NCBI RefSeq assembly: GCF_044377145.1
Contig: NZ_JBILJQ010000004.1
Span: forward strand, 66,816 to 130,815
Length of the DNA: 64,000 nt
Source: Aquimonas sp044377145
GTDB lineage: Bacteria > Pseudomonadota > Gammaproteobacteria > Xanthomonadales > Xanthomonadaceae
Direction of reading: 5' to 3'
This document shows positions 1-9,238 of the stretch, piece by piece (position 1 is the first letter of the stretch; every line of letters begins with the position of its first letter). A program made the position numbers and the translations under genes. A model generated the notes under the pieces. That model ran no database searches, was not told the origin of the DNA, and worked only from the letters and a program-made list of their open reading frames with translations.

Positions 1-2
1 TC

Positions 3-1865
3 GATCGGCTGGCGGCTGACTACGCGAAATCCGCCGCACCGCTGGACAGCCTGCTGGTGGACGACGCCACCAGCGACGAGGAGGAACGCGCGATTCTGAG
101 CAGCATCAAGGCGATCGAAGCCGAGACGCTGCCGCTAATCATCGAGGTGCGCCGGCTGCGCTCCGTCGGTGACACAGCGCTTGCGCACAGCCTGCTGCTG
201 CAGCGTGCAAAGCCCGCGTTCGAGACCTGGCTGGCCCGGATCAATCAGTTCATCGATCTGCAGGAAGCGCGGAACCATGTGGAGGCCGAGCAGGCCGCAG
301 CGACCGCCAAAGGCTTTGCCGCGTTGATGATCGCGCTCGCCGCCCTCGCCATCGCGCTCGGAACGATCGTGGCCTGGTTGATCGTGCGGCGGGTGACCCG
401 CCCGTTGAATCAGGCATTGGAAGTCGCCCGGCGGGTCGGCGACGGCGACCTTGGCAGCGTGATCGGCGTGACCGCGAACGATGAAACCGGCCAGCTGCTG
501 ACAGCCATGAAGCACATGCAGCAGCAGTTGATCGGCTTCACCGCGGCACAGCGCGAAATGGCCGTCCGCCATGAAGCCGGCGAACTGAGCTATCGCATCC
601 GCTCCAGCGATTTTCCGGGCGTCTACGGGCGGATGGCCGATGAGATCAACCAGCTGGTCGGCGCGTCGATCACGATCAGCCTTGACACGGTGGCCCTTGT
701 CGACCGCTACGCCACGGGTGATCTGTCCAAGGACATGCAGCGCCTGCCCGGCGAACAGGCCCAGATCAGTACGACCATGGACCGGGCGAAGTCGAGCCTG
801 GTCGCCATCGGCAACGAAGTGAAGCGCTTGGCATCGGCGGCGTCGAGCGGCGATTTCTCTGCCCGCGGTGATGCCAGCCGGTTCGAGTTCGGCTATCGCG
901 AGATGGTTCAAGATCTGAACGCTCTGATGAGCACCGCAGACGCCAATCTGAGCGAGATTTCGAGCGTGCTGGGTGGCCTGGCCAAGGGTGACCTCAGCGT
1001 ACGCATGAACGGTCGCTACGCCGGCGTGTTCGCACGCATCAGTGACGACGCCAATCGAAGCGCCGAACAGATCAGCAGCATCGTCCGCAGCATCCACGCC
1101 AGCGCCGACTCGATCGGATTGTCCTCGGGTGAGATCGCTTCCGGCGTGTCGGACCTGTCGGTCCGCACCGAACAGCAGGCCGGCAGCCTCGATGCCACCA
1201 ACCATTCGCTCAGCGAACTGACTGCGATCGTCCGCCGCAATGCGGACCGTGCGCGCGAAGCCAATCGACTGGCCGAAGGCGCCGGCAGCGTCGCGCAGGC
1301 CGGCGATCGGGTGGTCGGCGATGTCGTGCAGACCATGCAGTCCATCACCGAATCCTCGCGGCGGATCGGCGACATCATCAGCGTGATCGATGGCATCGCC
1401 TTCCAGACCAATATCCTGGCGCTGAACGCCGCGGTTGAAGCCGCCCGCGCCGGTGAACAGGGCCGCGGCTTCGCAGTGGTGGCGAGCGAAGTGCGCTCAC
1501 TCGCGCAGCGCTCGGCGGAAGCGGCCAAGCAGATCAAGGGCCTGATCGAAGACTCGACCCGTCGAGTCGGGGTGGGTGCCGAGCAGGTCGGCAAGGCCGG
1601 CGCCACCATGCAGGAGATCATGGCCTCGGTGCAGCGCGTGACCAACATCATGGGCGAGATCAGCAGCGCCTCGGCCGCACAGACCGCGGGCATCGAACAG
1701 ATGGGCGGCGCCATGCAGCAACTCGATCAGGCGACCCAGCAGAATGCCGCCCTGGTCGAGGAAGCCAGCGCCGCAGCGCACAGCCTGCGCGAACATGCGC
1801 AGGAGCTGCAGGCGGCGGTGGGCAACTTCAAGTTGGGCGAGGTTCGGCTGGCGCGGGCGGCGTGA
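3..1865 (+). CDS. Methyl-accepting chemotaxis protein, 5' end cut off by the window
   Basis: Transmembrane chemoreceptor that passes a periplasmic or membrane signal to the CheA/CheW array. The frame is open from base 3, so the start lies left of the window; 620 residues are visible. Order: end of a helical ligand-binding region, one membrane helix (bases about 320-400), a HAMP domain starting at RRVTRPLNQAL, further HAMP-like or linker helices, then the cytoplasmic coiled coil. The signalling hairpin tip is textbook (FQTNILALNAAVEAARAGEQ, bases about 1402-1461) and is followed by GRGFAVVASEVRSLAQRS. Tsr/Tar-type receptors of this build are common in gammaproteobacteria. The ligand cannot be inferred. 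No chemotaxis genes follow; the next gene is on the other strand. Confidence 0.93.
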   Translation, partial: DRLAADYAKSAAPLDSLLVDDATSDEEERAILSSIKAIEAETLPLIIEVRRLRSVGDTALAHSLLLQRAKPAFETWLARINQFIDLQEARNHVEAEQAAATAKGFAALMIALAALAIALGTIVAWLIVRRVTRPLNQALEVARRVGDGDLGSVIGVTANDETGQLLTAMKHMQQQLIGFTAAQREMAVRHEAGELSYRIRSSDFPGVYGRMADEINQLVGASITISLDTVALVDRYATGDLSKDMQRLPGEQAQISTTMDRAKSSLVAIGNEVKRLASAASSGDFSARGDASRFEFGYREMVQDLNALMSTADANLSEISSVLGGLAKGDLSVRMNGRYAGVFARISDDANRSAEQISSIVRSIHASADSIGLSSGEIASGVSDLSVRTEQQAGSLDATNHSLSELTAIVRRNADRAREANRLAEGAGSVAQAGDRVVGDVVQTMQSITESSRRIGDIISVIDGIAFQTNILALNAAVEAARAGEQGRGFAVVASEVRSLAQRSAEAAKQIKGLIEDSTRRVGVGAEQVGKAGATMQEIMASVQRVTNIMGEISSASAAQTAGIEQMGGAMQQLDQATQQNAALVEEASAAAHSLREHAQELQAAVGNFKLGEVRLARAA

Positions 1866-2187
1866 GCTTTTGCATCTGCGCGGACCAGAAGGCGGTTCGT
1901 CCGTAGCGACCTGGCACATTTGACTCGCGGCGGAAGTGCGCGGCGGGTCAAGCCTTCAGGGCATCGCCTTGTGCGCGATGAGAGCCCCAGGCAACACACA
2001 GCGCGTCAGCGGGTCCTCGAACCCGCTGACGCGACCTGCCATCAGCAGCAACGGGCACCAGTTCCACATCCGCAAAGCATCAGAACGAAGCTTGGCAATA
2101 GCGAGCCCGGATGCCGAGGAGATCAGGCACAGAAGCAGGACTGCAGGCAAAGGCTCAACCCTGCACGCCCGACTCGCGATGCCCCAG
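1866..2187. other. 322-bp intergenic region, nothing recognised
   Basis: Spacer between the convergent chemoreceptor and zinc-peptidase genes. I see no convincing terminator. Bases 2008-2028 contain a short inverted repeat (agcgggt / acccgct around cctcga). Short open frames exist on both strands, but none has a Shine-Dalgarno site or a recognisable family. Confidence 0.4.
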
Positions 2188-3087
2188 CTACAGCCGCGCC
2201 GCCGCGAAGGTATCGCAGCTACCCACTTGGCCTTCATCAAAACCACGCTTGAACCAGCGCACCCGCTGTGCTGAGGTTCCGTGGCTGAACGAATCCGGCA
2301 CCACCCGCCCTTGCGACTGCTGCTGCAGTCGATCGTCGCCGATCGCGCTGGCGGCGGTCAGCGCTTCTTCCAGATCACCCGGTTCCAGCAGGTCCAGCCG
2401 ACGCCTGGCCGAATGCGCCCACACGCCGGCATAGCAGTCGGCCTGCAGCTCCTGACGCACCAGCAGGCCGCCATCACCCTCGACCTTCTGGCCACTCTGA
2501 CGCGCTTGATTGACCCGCGCAGACACACCGGTAAGGGTCTGGATGTGGTGACCGACTTCGTGCGCGATCACATAGGCCTGGGCGAAATCACCCGCGGCGC
2601 GGAAGCGCGTTTCCAGCTCACGGAAGAACTGCAGGTCGATATACACCTGCCGGTCGCCGGGGCAATAGAACGGGCCGACCGCCGACGATGCGTAGCCACA
2701 GGCGGTGGTCACGCCGCCTTCGAACACCACCAGCTTCGGCGCCTGATAGCGCGAGCCGCTGGCCGCGAACAGTTCGTTCCAGGTGTCCTCGGTATCGCCG
2801 AGCACCGCCTCGATGAACGCGATCGCCGGATCGTTCGGGTTCGGTGCCGGGCCGCTGCGCTGCGGGCTCGAGCTCGCTGACGGCGCCTGCGCGCCACCGC
2901 CATCCAGCAGGGACAGCAGCTCTAGTGGGTTCTTGCCCATGATCAACGCAATCACCACCACGATGATGATGCCGGTCAGGCCGAGTCCCTTGCCGCCGCC
3001 CGGCAGCCGACCACCGCCGCCACCCGTGGCGCCCTGTCCGCGACGGTCTTCGACATTGCTGCTGCGTCGTGCGCGATCCCACCGCAT
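2188..3087 (-). CDS. ypfJ: YpfJ-type neutral zinc metallopeptidase
   Basis: Membrane-anchored protein of the putative neutral zinc metallopeptidase family (E. coli YpfJ); its substrate is not established. 299 residues from the ATG at 3087. I chose this start because the family begins with MRW...SNVEDRR, exactly what follows; an ATG five codons earlier is less likely. A glycine-rich stretch precedes one membrane helix (about 37-52, GIIIVVVIALIMG). The catalytic motif HEVGHH lies at about 176-181, followed by a downstream ELQADCYAG that supplies the third zinc ligand region. Cysteines in TACGYASS and FYCPGD are conserved in the family. It is transcribed divergently from deaD. Confidence 0.9.
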   Translation of the reverse strand: MRWDRARRSSNVEDRRGQGATGGGGGRLPGGGKGLGLTGIIIVVVIALIMGKNPLELLSLLDGGGAQAPSASSSPQRSGPAPNPNDPAIAFIEAVLGDTEDTWNELFAASGSRYQAPKLVVFEGGVTTACGYASSAVGPFYCPGDRQVYIDLQFFRELETRFRAAGDFAQAYVIAHEVGHHIQTLTGVSARVNQARQSGQKVEGDGGLLVRQELQADCYAGVWAHSARRRLDLLEPGDLEEALTAASAIGDDRLQQQSQGRVVPDSFSHGTSAQRVRWFKRGFDEGQVGSCDTFAAARL

Positions 3088-3386
3088 GGCTGCCCCCGGC
3101 AATCTTCTGGACGAAGGCTGCAGCCTAGCAGCCTGAACGGCGCGCCAGCAGCGCCACAGATTCCGGCGGACGCAAACCGGCCCGGCTGTTAGAATTCGCG
3201 CCGCTTTACCCCGTGTGCGCCTTCGGCCCTGTCGTTTCCGCTCTCGCCCCGTTCGCCTGTCAAGGCCCGCGGGTGCTGCCCCGCCCTATCGATCGATCCC
3301 CCGTGGGCTCGACACCGGCGCGGCCTCAACGAGCGCTGTTCTCCGGCCTGCAGGTGCGTTTTTGTAAGCCCCTCCCGGAGCATCCA
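3088..3386 (+). promoter_or_regulatory. Divergent ypfJ/deaD control region with likely long deaD leader
   Basis: A TAGAAT element at 3192-3197, read on the plus strand, is a good -10 box, but I see no matching -35. If it is used, deaD has a 5' leader of roughly 180 nt, as is usual for cold-shock DEAD-box helicase genes. A GGAG Shine-Dalgarno sits at 3377-3380, about 7 nt before the deaD ATG. The minus-strand ypfJ promoter must also lie here; I could not place it. Confidence 0.4.
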
Positions 3387-5285
3387 ATGACCGCTGACAA
3401 CACCGCCGCCTCCGCGGCTGGCATCCGTTTTGCCGACCTCGGGCTGTCGCCCGCCCTGCTCGAAGCCATCACCTCGGTTGGCTACGAAACCCCCTCGCCG
3501 ATCCAGGCCGCAACCATTCCGCCGCTGCTGGCCGGCAAGGACGTGCTGGGCATGGCCCAGACCGGCACCGGCAAGACGGCCGCCTTCGCCCTGCCGATCC
3601 TGTCGCGCATCAACATCGCGCAGAAGGCGCCGCAGGCGATCGTGCTGGCGCCCACCCGCGAGCTGGCGATCCAGGTCGCCGAAGCCTTCCAGCGCTATGC
3701 CGCCCATATCCCCGGCTTTCACGTGCTGCCGATCTACGGCGGCCAGGGCTACCAGCCGCAGCTGACCGGCTTGAAGCGCGGCGCACACGTCGTCGTCGGC
3801 ACTCCCGGCCGCGTGATCGACCATCTGGAGCGCGGCTCGCTGGATCTCTCCGCGCTGAAGTGGGTGGTGCTCGACGAAGCCGATGAAATGCTGCGCATGG
3901 GTTTCATCGACGATGTCGAGAGCATCCTCAAGAAGACCCCGGCCAGCCGCCAGGTCGCGCTGTTCTCGGCGACCATGCCGCCGCGCATCCGCGCCATCGC
4001 CCAGACCCATCTGCGCGACCCGCAGGAGGTCACCATCGCCTCCAAGACCACCACGGCGAAGAACATTCGCCAGCGCTTCTGGCTGGTCAGCGGCATGCAC
4101 AAACTCGATGCGCTGACCCGCATCCTCGAAGCCGAACCCTACGAGGCCATGCTGGTGTTTGCCCGCACCAAGCAGGCCACCGAAGAGCTGGCGCAGAAGC
4201 TGTCCGCGCGCGGCATCGCCGCCGCGGCGCTCAACGGCGACGTGGCTCAGGCGGTGCGTGAGCGCACCGTGCAGCGGCTGAAGGACGGCGATCTCGACCT
4301 GATCGTCGCCACCGACGTCGCCGCCCGCGGCCTCGATGTCGAGCGCATCAGCCACGTGCTGAACTACGACATTCCGCACGACACCGAAAGCTATGTGCAC
4401 CGGATCGGCCGCACCGGCCGCGCCGGCCGCAGCGGTGAGGCGATCCTGTTCGTCGCCCCGCGCGAGCGTCACCTGCTGCGCACCATCGAGCGCGCCACCC
4501 GGCAGCCGATCGAGCCGATGTCCCTGCCCTCGGTGGAAACCGTCAACGAGCAGCGCATGAGCCGGTTCCGTCAGCAGATCCTCGATGCGACCGCGGATCC
4601 CAAGGCCGAGCAGTACCGCCAGATCATCGAGCGTATTGAAGCCGAGCAGAACATTCCGGCCATCGAGATCGCCGCGGCGCTGGCGCGCCTGCTGCAGGGC
4701 GATACGCCCCTGCTGCTGCCGCCAGACCCGCCGGCCATGCGCGAGCAGCGCGAAGGCCGCGAGATGGGCGAGCGCAAGAGTTTTGACCGCGCCGAGCGCG
4801 GCGAGCGCCCGGAACGTGCGCCGCGTCCCGAGCGCCCGGCTGCACGCGAAGTGCCCAGCGACTTCGCATTCGAGACCTTTCGCGTAGACGTTGGCCATGT
4901 CCACGGCGTCAAGCCGGGCAACCTGGTCGGCGCGATCGCGAATGAGGCCGGGATCGAGTCCAAGCACATCGGCCGCATCGACATCCGCGGTGATCACAGC
5001 CTGATCGATCTACCGGAAGGCATGCCGGAAGATCTGATGACCCATCTGCAGCAGGTGTGGGTGGCCGGCCAGCGCCTGCGCATTCGCCACGCCTCGGCGC
5101 AGGACAAGGCCGCCAAGCCGGCCTTCGTGCCGCGCAGCGACGGCCCGCGCAAGCCGCGCCCCGCGGGTGCCGGCTTCGATCGCAGTGATGCGCCGCGCAA
5201 ACCGCGTCCGGCGGGCGGCGGCTTCGATCGCGCGCCGGGTGCAGGTGCTCCGCCCAAGCGTCGCGGCCCGCCGCCGCGCGGCTGA
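3387..5285 (+). CDS. deaD: DEAD-box ATP-dependent RNA helicase (DeaD/CsdA type)
   Basis: Unwinds structured RNA in ribosome assembly and mRNA turnover, especially in the cold. 632 residues from the ATG at 3387, preceded by GGAG; the frame is open further upstream but lacks homology. All motifs are present: AQTGTGKT (I), PTRELAIQV (Ia), TPGR (Ib), DEAD (II), SAT (III), HRIGRTGRAG (VI). A DbpA-type RNA-binding domain follows (FRVDVGHVHGVKPGNLVGAI, about 497-570). The tail is basic and low-complexity, with two near-identical PRKPRPAG-GFDR units. That order (helicase core, DbpA domain, RG-rich tail) is typical of DeaD rather than of RhlE or SrmB. A terminator-like hairpin follows at 5337. Confidence 0.95.
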   Translation: MTADNTAASAAGIRFADLGLSPALLEAITSVGYETPSPIQAATIPPLLAGKDVLGMAQTGTGKTAAFALPILSRINIAQKAPQAIVLAPTRELAIQVAEAFQRYAAHIPGFHVLPIYGGQGYQPQLTGLKRGAHVVVGTPGRVIDHLERGSLDLSALKWVVLDEADEMLRMGFIDDVESILKKTPASRQVALFSATMPPRIRAIAQTHLRDPQEVTIASKTTTAKNIRQRFWLVSGMHKLDALTRILEAEPYEAMLVFARTKQATEELAQKLSARGIAAAALNGDVAQAVRERTVQRLKDGDLDLIVATDVAARGLDVERISHVLNYDIPHDTESYVHRIGRTGRAGRSGEAILFVAPRERHLLRTIERATRQPIEPMSLPSVETVNEQRMSRFRQQILDATADPKAEQYRQIIERIEAEQNIPAIEIAAALARLLQGDTPLLLPPDPPAMREQREGREMGERKSFDRAERGERPERAPRPERPAAREVPSDFAFETFRVDVGHVHGVKPGNLVGAIANEAGIESKHIGRIDIRGDHSLIDLPEGMPEDLMTHLQQVWVAGQRLRIRHASAQDKAAKPAFVPRSDGPRKPRPAGAGFDRSDAPRKPRPAGGGFDRAPGAGAPPKRRGPPPRG

Positions 5286-5336
5286 CTCGCTGTGCAGGTC
5301 GGCAGCTGAAGCAGCCGACCGCCGAGTGAATCCACG

Positions 5337-5367
5337 ATCCCCGCTCCGGCGGGGATTGTGCTTTCTG
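5337..5367 (+). terminator. Rho-independent terminator-like hairpin after deaD
   Basis: Perfect 8-bp stem atccccgc / gcggggat (5337-5344 and 5349-5356) with a tccg loop, then an imperfect T-rich tail (tgtgctttct). A second hairpin, ggtcggc / gccgacc, lies just upstream at about 5297-5321. Confidence 0.6.
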
Positions 5368-5561
5368 CGCCTCGCAGTCGCGGCGCCGATGAGTGCTTGG
5401 TTCGGCGGCAGGTCGATGCGCAGCGCTGCATGCGCGCGAGGAACGCGGGCAAGCGCCCGCCCGTGGCTCGCATCGCGTCCGACGGCCGTTTGCCGCAACG
5501 CACAATGCCAAGCCCGGCGCCGACCGCGACAATCCACCGCCAGCGCATGCGAAGGTGGTCC

Positions 5562-6596
5562 GTGAAAGGCAAGGTGACTTCGTTTGATATCGCGCACATG
5601 GCCGGCGTCAGCCAGCCCACCGTGTCCCGTGCATTGCGCGACAGCCCACTGGTGAATGCTGAAACCCGCAAGCGGGTGAAGGCGATTGCTGCGCAGCTGA
5701 ACTACAAGGTCGACAAGAACGCGTCCAATCTGCGCACCCAGCACGCTGGCACGCTGGCGCTGCTGCTGTTCGAGGACACCACCGCCGACGACTCGCAGAT
5801 CAATCCGTTCTTCCACGCCATGTTGGCCTCGATCACCCGCGCCTGCGGTGCGCGCGGCTTCGATCTACTGGTGTCGTTCCAGCAGATGTCGCGCGACTGG
5901 CATGCCGACTATGAAGACAGCAAGAAGGCCGATGGGCTGATCCTGCTCGGCTACGGCGACTACGAGGCCTACCGGCAGAAGCTCGACCGGCTGGTCGCCC
6001 AAGGCACCCACTTCGTGCGCTGGGGCGCGGTGCAGGCGGGTCAGCCGGGGGTGTCGATCGGCAGCGATAACTTGAGCGGCGGCGAACTGGCGACCCGCCA
6101 TCTGATCGCCCAGGGCCACAGCCGCATCGCCTTTCTCGGCGATGCGTCGCCGCACTACCCCGAATTCGAGGCGCGTCACCGCGGCTATGCGCGGGCGATG
6201 CGAGCGGCAGGCTTGTCCGCCAGCAAACGTTTGCGCGTGGATGCGCTGTCGAGCGAAGCCGAAGGCCACGCCGCGGCAACTCAACTGCTCGATCGCGGCG
6301 AGGCTTTCGATGCGATCTTCGCTGCGTCTGACTTGATCGCCCTCGGCGCAATGCAGGCGCTGTCCGAACGCGGCCTGCACGTGCCTGAAGACGTGGCCGT
6401 TGCCGGCTTCGATGACATACCGATGGCGCGGCTGGCCCAGCCCGCGCTGACCACGGTCCAACAGGACACCCGCGGTGCCGGCGAGGTGCTGGTGGGAAGC
6501 CTGATCGAGCTGATCGCCGGCCGCACGGCCGAGAGTCGAACTTTGCCGACTCGGTTGGCAGTGCGGCGTTCCTGCGGAGCGAGTGGCGGGGAGTAG
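5562..6596 (+). CDS. LacI-family transcriptional regulator
   Basis: DNA-binding repressor with a periplasmic-binding-protein-like sensor domain. 344 residues from a GTG at 5562, chosen because AAGGTGG sits just upstream and the HTH then begins at residue 6, as in the family; an ATG at 5547 is possible. The N-terminal HTH is SFDIAHMAGVSQPTVSRALR, followed by the hinge helix and the ligand domain (LLFEDTTADDSQINPFFHAM onward, ending in the conserved PEDVAVAGFDDIPMARLA). Family members usually sense sugars. No sugar genes are adjacent, so effector and targets are unknown; autoregulation is plausible. Confidence 0.92.
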   Translation: MKGKVTSFDIAHMAGVSQPTVSRALRDSPLVNAETRKRVKAIAAQLNYKVDKNASNLRTQHAGTLALLLFEDTTADDSQINPFFHAMLASITRACGARGFDLLVSFQQMSRDWHADYEDSKKADGLILLGYGDYEAYRQKLDRLVAQGTHFVRWGAVQAGQPGVSIGSDNLSGGELATRHLIAQGHSRIAFLGDASPHYPEFEARHRGYARAMRAAGLSASKRLRVDALSSEAEGHAAATQLLDRGEAFDAIFAASDLIALGAMQALSERGLHVPEDVAVAGFDDIPMARLAQPALTTVQQDTRGAGEVLVGSLIELIAGRTAESRTLPTRLAVRRSCGASGGE

Positions 6597-6745
6597 CAGG
6601 GTTCGACCTTGGGCGCACCCGCCATTGGAAGGCGCACCGAGGGGCGAATGCAGTGGCGTGACGAGCGCCTCCGTGGAGACCGTGTGCGAACATCGCCAAC
6701 ACGCCATCTCCACCGCCTGCAGACACTCGACTGGACCCGCCCCAC

Positions 6746-7342
6746 ATGGCCACCCTGCCCACCCTGCGTGGCGAACACATCGCGCTTCGGCAGCCGCGTG
6801 GTGACGATCTCGATGACCTGTTCGCGCTGTTCGGCAACGCCGATGTCACCCGCTACTGGAGCCACGGGCCGTGGACCGCTCGCCGCCAGGCCGAAACCTA
6901 TCTGCGTGACATCCATGCTGGCGCAAGTAGTGGCCAATTGCTGCAGTGGGCGCTGACCCTGCCGGCGCATGACCGGCTGCTCGGAACTGTCACCCTGTAC
7001 GGCTTCGCCCGTGACCACGCGCGCTGCGAGATCGGCTTCGCCCTGCATCCTGGGCACTGGGGCCAGGGCCTGGCGCGCGATGCAGTGCACACCGCCATCG
7101 CGCACGCCCTCGGCAGCTTGGCGATCCAACGTATCGAAGCCGATGTCGACCCCGCCAACCACAGCAGCCTGCGCCTGCTGGAGTCGCTGGGCTTCGTCCG
7201 TGAAGGTCTGGCGCGCGAGCGCTACCGGCTGGGCGGCGGCACCCAGGACAGCGTGATGCTGGGCTTGCTGTCGCGCGAGTACATCGCCGAGCGACCGATT
7301 GCCCCAAGGTTGGCCGAGCAGACTTCGCCGTTCAGTCGCTGA
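6746..7342 (+). CDS. GNAT acetyltransferase, RimJ/RimL-like
   Basis: Acetyl-CoA-dependent N-acetyltransferase of 198 residues. The fold is recognisable from the start motif (RGEHIALRQPRGDDLDDL), the central beta strand (EIGFALHPGHWGQGLA, the acetyl-CoA pyrophosphate loop being the HWGQGLA part) and the end of the domain (NHSSLRLLESLGFVREG). This pattern fits the subfamily that modifies ribosomal-protein or other N-termini, but many members act on small molecules, so the substrate is open. It lies 149 bp after the LacI regulator and 84 bp before the ATP-grasp gene. Confidence 0.88.
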   Translation: MATLPTLRGEHIALRQPRGDDLDDLFALFGNADVTRYWSHGPWTARRQAETYLRDIHAGASSGQLLQWALTLPAHDRLLGTVTLYGFARDHARCEIGFALHPGHWGQGLARDAVHTAIAHALGSLAIQRIEADVDPANHSSLRLLESLGFVREGLARERYRLGGGTQDSVMLGLLSREYIAERPIAPRLAEQTSPFSR

Positions 7343-7426
7343 AGACGTGGATCCGACGCGGTGGCGTTCACGCCGAAGCGCCGCGCAAGGCATCATTCGC
7401 GTTCCATCACTGCGCTGACTCCCCCA

Positions 7427-8296
7427 ATGCCCCGCATCGCCATCGCTTCGGCCACGGCCGCCATTGAACTCGACGAAGACCTGCCGCCGCTGCGCGAGGC
7501 GCTGGATCGAGCCGGCATCGCGCACGAGACCCTGTCCTGGGATGACACGACGGTTTCGTGGTCGCGCTTCGATGCGGTGCTGCTGCGCTCGACCTGGGAC
7601 TACACCCAGCGGCTGCCGGAGTTCCTCCTCTGGTGCGAGCGGGTGTCGGCGCAGACCCGCTTGATCAATCCGTTCGAGGTGGTGCGGTGGAACACCGACA
7701 AGCGCTACCTCGGCGAACTGGCGAAGAAAGGCGTGCCGGCGATCGAGAGCTTCTACATCGCCCCGGGCGAGCCGGCGGACGGCTTTCCGCAGTGGCCGGA
7801 GTTCGTGGCCAAACCCACCGTGGGCGCAGGCTCGCGCGATACCCAGCGCTACAGCGGAGCGGAGCGTGGACCCGCCGCGCAGCACATCGAACGCCTGTTG
7901 AGCCAGGGCCGCCATGTGCTGGTGCAGCCCTATCTGGCCCAGGTCGACAGCGCCGGCGAAACCGCCCTCTTGTTCTTCGGCGGCAAGTTCTCGCACGCGA
8001 TCCGCAAGGGCCCGCTGCTGAAGCGCGGCGAGGGTCCGACCCGCGCACTGTTCGCGCCTGAGCACATCACCGCGCGCGAGCCCTCGGCGCAGGAAATGGC
8101 GACTGCTCGCCAGGTGTTGTCAGCATTGCCGTTCGGCCCGCTGCTGTATGCGCGCGTCGACCTGCTGCCCTCGCCCAAGGGCCCCCAGCTGCTGGAGCTG
8201 GAGCTGACCGAGCCCTCGCTGTTCTTCGTCACCGCAGCGGGCGCGGCTGACCGCTTCGTGCTGGCCCTGCGCGAGCGGATTGCTGCGCGCGTCTGA
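7427..8296 (+). CDS. ATP-grasp domain protein, glutathione-synthetase-like fold
   Basis: 289 residues from the ATG at 7427 (MPRIAIASAT). Probable carboxylate-amine ligase of the ATP-grasp superfamily. Visible features: LLRSTWDYTQR in the N-terminal domain, WNTDKRYLGELAKKGVPAI leading into the ATP-grasp domain, FVAKPTVGAGSRDT as the lysine/glycine-rich ATP-binding strand, LVQPYL as the hinge strand and LLELELTEPSLF at the metal-binding C-terminal strand. Proteins of this type are usually annotated as RimK-like or prokaryotic glutathione synthetase-like; the real substrates are not known. It is followed by a hairpin at 8399 and then etfBA. Confidence 0.8.
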   Translation: MPRIAIASATAAIELDEDLPPLREALDRAGIAHETLSWDDTTVSWSRFDAVLLRSTWDYTQRLPEFLLWCERVSAQTRLINPFEVVRWNTDKRYLGELAKKGVPAIESFYIAPGEPADGFPQWPEFVAKPTVGAGSRDTQRYSGAERGPAAQHIERLLSQGRHVLVQPYLAQVDSAGETALLFFGGKFSHAIRKGPLLKRGEGPTRALFAPEHITAREPSAQEMATARQVLSALPFGPLLYARVDLLPSPKGPQLLELELTEPSLFFVTAAGAADRFVLALRERIAARV

Positions 8297-8398
8297 GTCG
8301 TTCCCGTTGGTTGGCGCCCGTGCGGTTTCGCCGGGCGATGCCGGCTGCGACGTTTTGACGCCAGCCTGCCGTCGAAACTGGTATCGAGTAGGTATTCC

Positions 8399-8430
8399 AA
8401 ACCCCCGCAGGTAGAATCGCGGGGTTTTTC
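8399..8430 (+). terminator. Terminator-like hairpin overlapping a possible etfB -10 box
   Basis: aaacccc(c)gc pairs with gcggggttt across a ten-base loop, one C bulged, and the sequence ends in a run of five T. It would end the ATP-grasp transcript. The loop contains TAGAAT (8412-8417), a good -10 hexamer placed about 50 nt before the etfB ATG, so the same bases could also start etfBA transcription. No -35 box is obvious. The two readings are not exclusive. Confidence 0.5.
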
Positions 8431-8465
8431 ACCCCCTTTCCCTCGACAGCAGGAACCCCCGCCCG

Positions 8466-9212
8466 ATGAAGATCTTGGTCGGCTACAAGCGCGTTGTGGA
8501 TTACAACGTGCGCATCCAGGTCAAGCCCGATGGCAGCGGCGTCGTCACCGACGGCGTCAAGCTCTCACCCAATCCGTTTGATGAGATCGCGCTGGAAGAA
8601 GCACTGCGCCTGCGCGAGAAGGGCGTGGCCACCGAGGTGATCGTCGCCACGATTGCCCCTGCCGATGCCCAGGCGCATCTGCGCAACGGCCTGGCGATGG
8701 GCGCCAATCGCGCCCTGCACGTGGTCAGCGACCAACCGGTGTCGCCGCTGGAAGCCGCCAAGGTGTTGCTGAAGCTGATCGAGAAGGAGCAGCCCGACAT
8801 CGTGCTGCTGGGTAAGCAGGCGATCGACGACGACGCCAACCAGACCGGGCAGATCCTCGCCACGCTGTGGGGCCGCCCGCAGGCGACCTTCGCCAGCGCG
8901 GTTGAAGTCGCTGATGGCGCCGCCACCGTCACGCGCGAAGTCGATGCCGGTCTCGAGGTACTGAAGGTGCAGCTGCCGGCGGTGATCACTGTCGATCTGC
9001 GTCTGAACGAGCCGCGCTTCATCAAGCTGCCGGACATCATGAAGGCCAAGAGCAAGCCGCTGGAAACCCTGCAGCTGGCCGACCTCGGCGTCACGCTCGG
9101 CGGTGGCCTCAAGACCGTCAGCTACGCACCGCCCGCCAAGCGCTCGAAGGGCGTGATGGTGAAGGACGTCGGCGAACTCGTCGCCGCGCTCAAGGCCAAG
9201 GGCCTGGCTTGA
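8466..9212 (+). CDS. etfB: Electron transfer flavoprotein beta subunit
   Basis: Small subunit of the soluble ETF heterodimer, which takes electrons from acyl-CoA and other dehydrogenases and hands them to ETF-quinone oxidoreductase. 248 residues, the normal length. It begins with the canonical MKILVGYKRVVDYNVRI, continues with SPNPFDEIALEEALRL and the AMP-binding-region sequence LLGKQAIDDDANQTGQ, and ends with a Lys/Ala-rich tail. etfA begins 26 nt after its stop, so the two form one operon, closed by the strong terminator at 10201. Confidence 0.97.
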   Translation: MKILVGYKRVVDYNVRIQVKPDGSGVVTDGVKLSPNPFDEIALEEALRLREKGVATEVIVATIAPADAQAHLRNGLAMGANRALHVVSDQPVSPLEAAKVLLKLIEKEQPDIVLLGKQAIDDDANQTGQILATLWGRPQATFASAVEVADGAATVTREVDAGLEVLKVQLPAVITVDLRLNEPRFIKLPDIMKAKSKPLETLQLADLGVTLGGGLKTVSYAPPAKRSKGVMVKDVGELVAALKAKGLA

Positions 9213-9238
9213 CGCCGGCCGCACAGGAGATCACACCC

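Noticed and set aside
2008..2028. tRNA T-arm-like hairpin
   Set aside because: No acceptor stem, anticodon arm or GTTCRA core could be built around it.
1956..2246. Possible 96-residue hydrophobic protein on the minus strand
   Set aside because: No Shine-Dalgarno, overlaps the end of the zinc peptidase gene and resembles nothing; probably chance.
3189..4997. Long open frame (602 codons) antisense to deaD
   Set aside because: Codon-shadow of a high-GC gene; low-complexity His/Arg/Gly composition and no family resemblance, while the sense strand has all helicase motifs.
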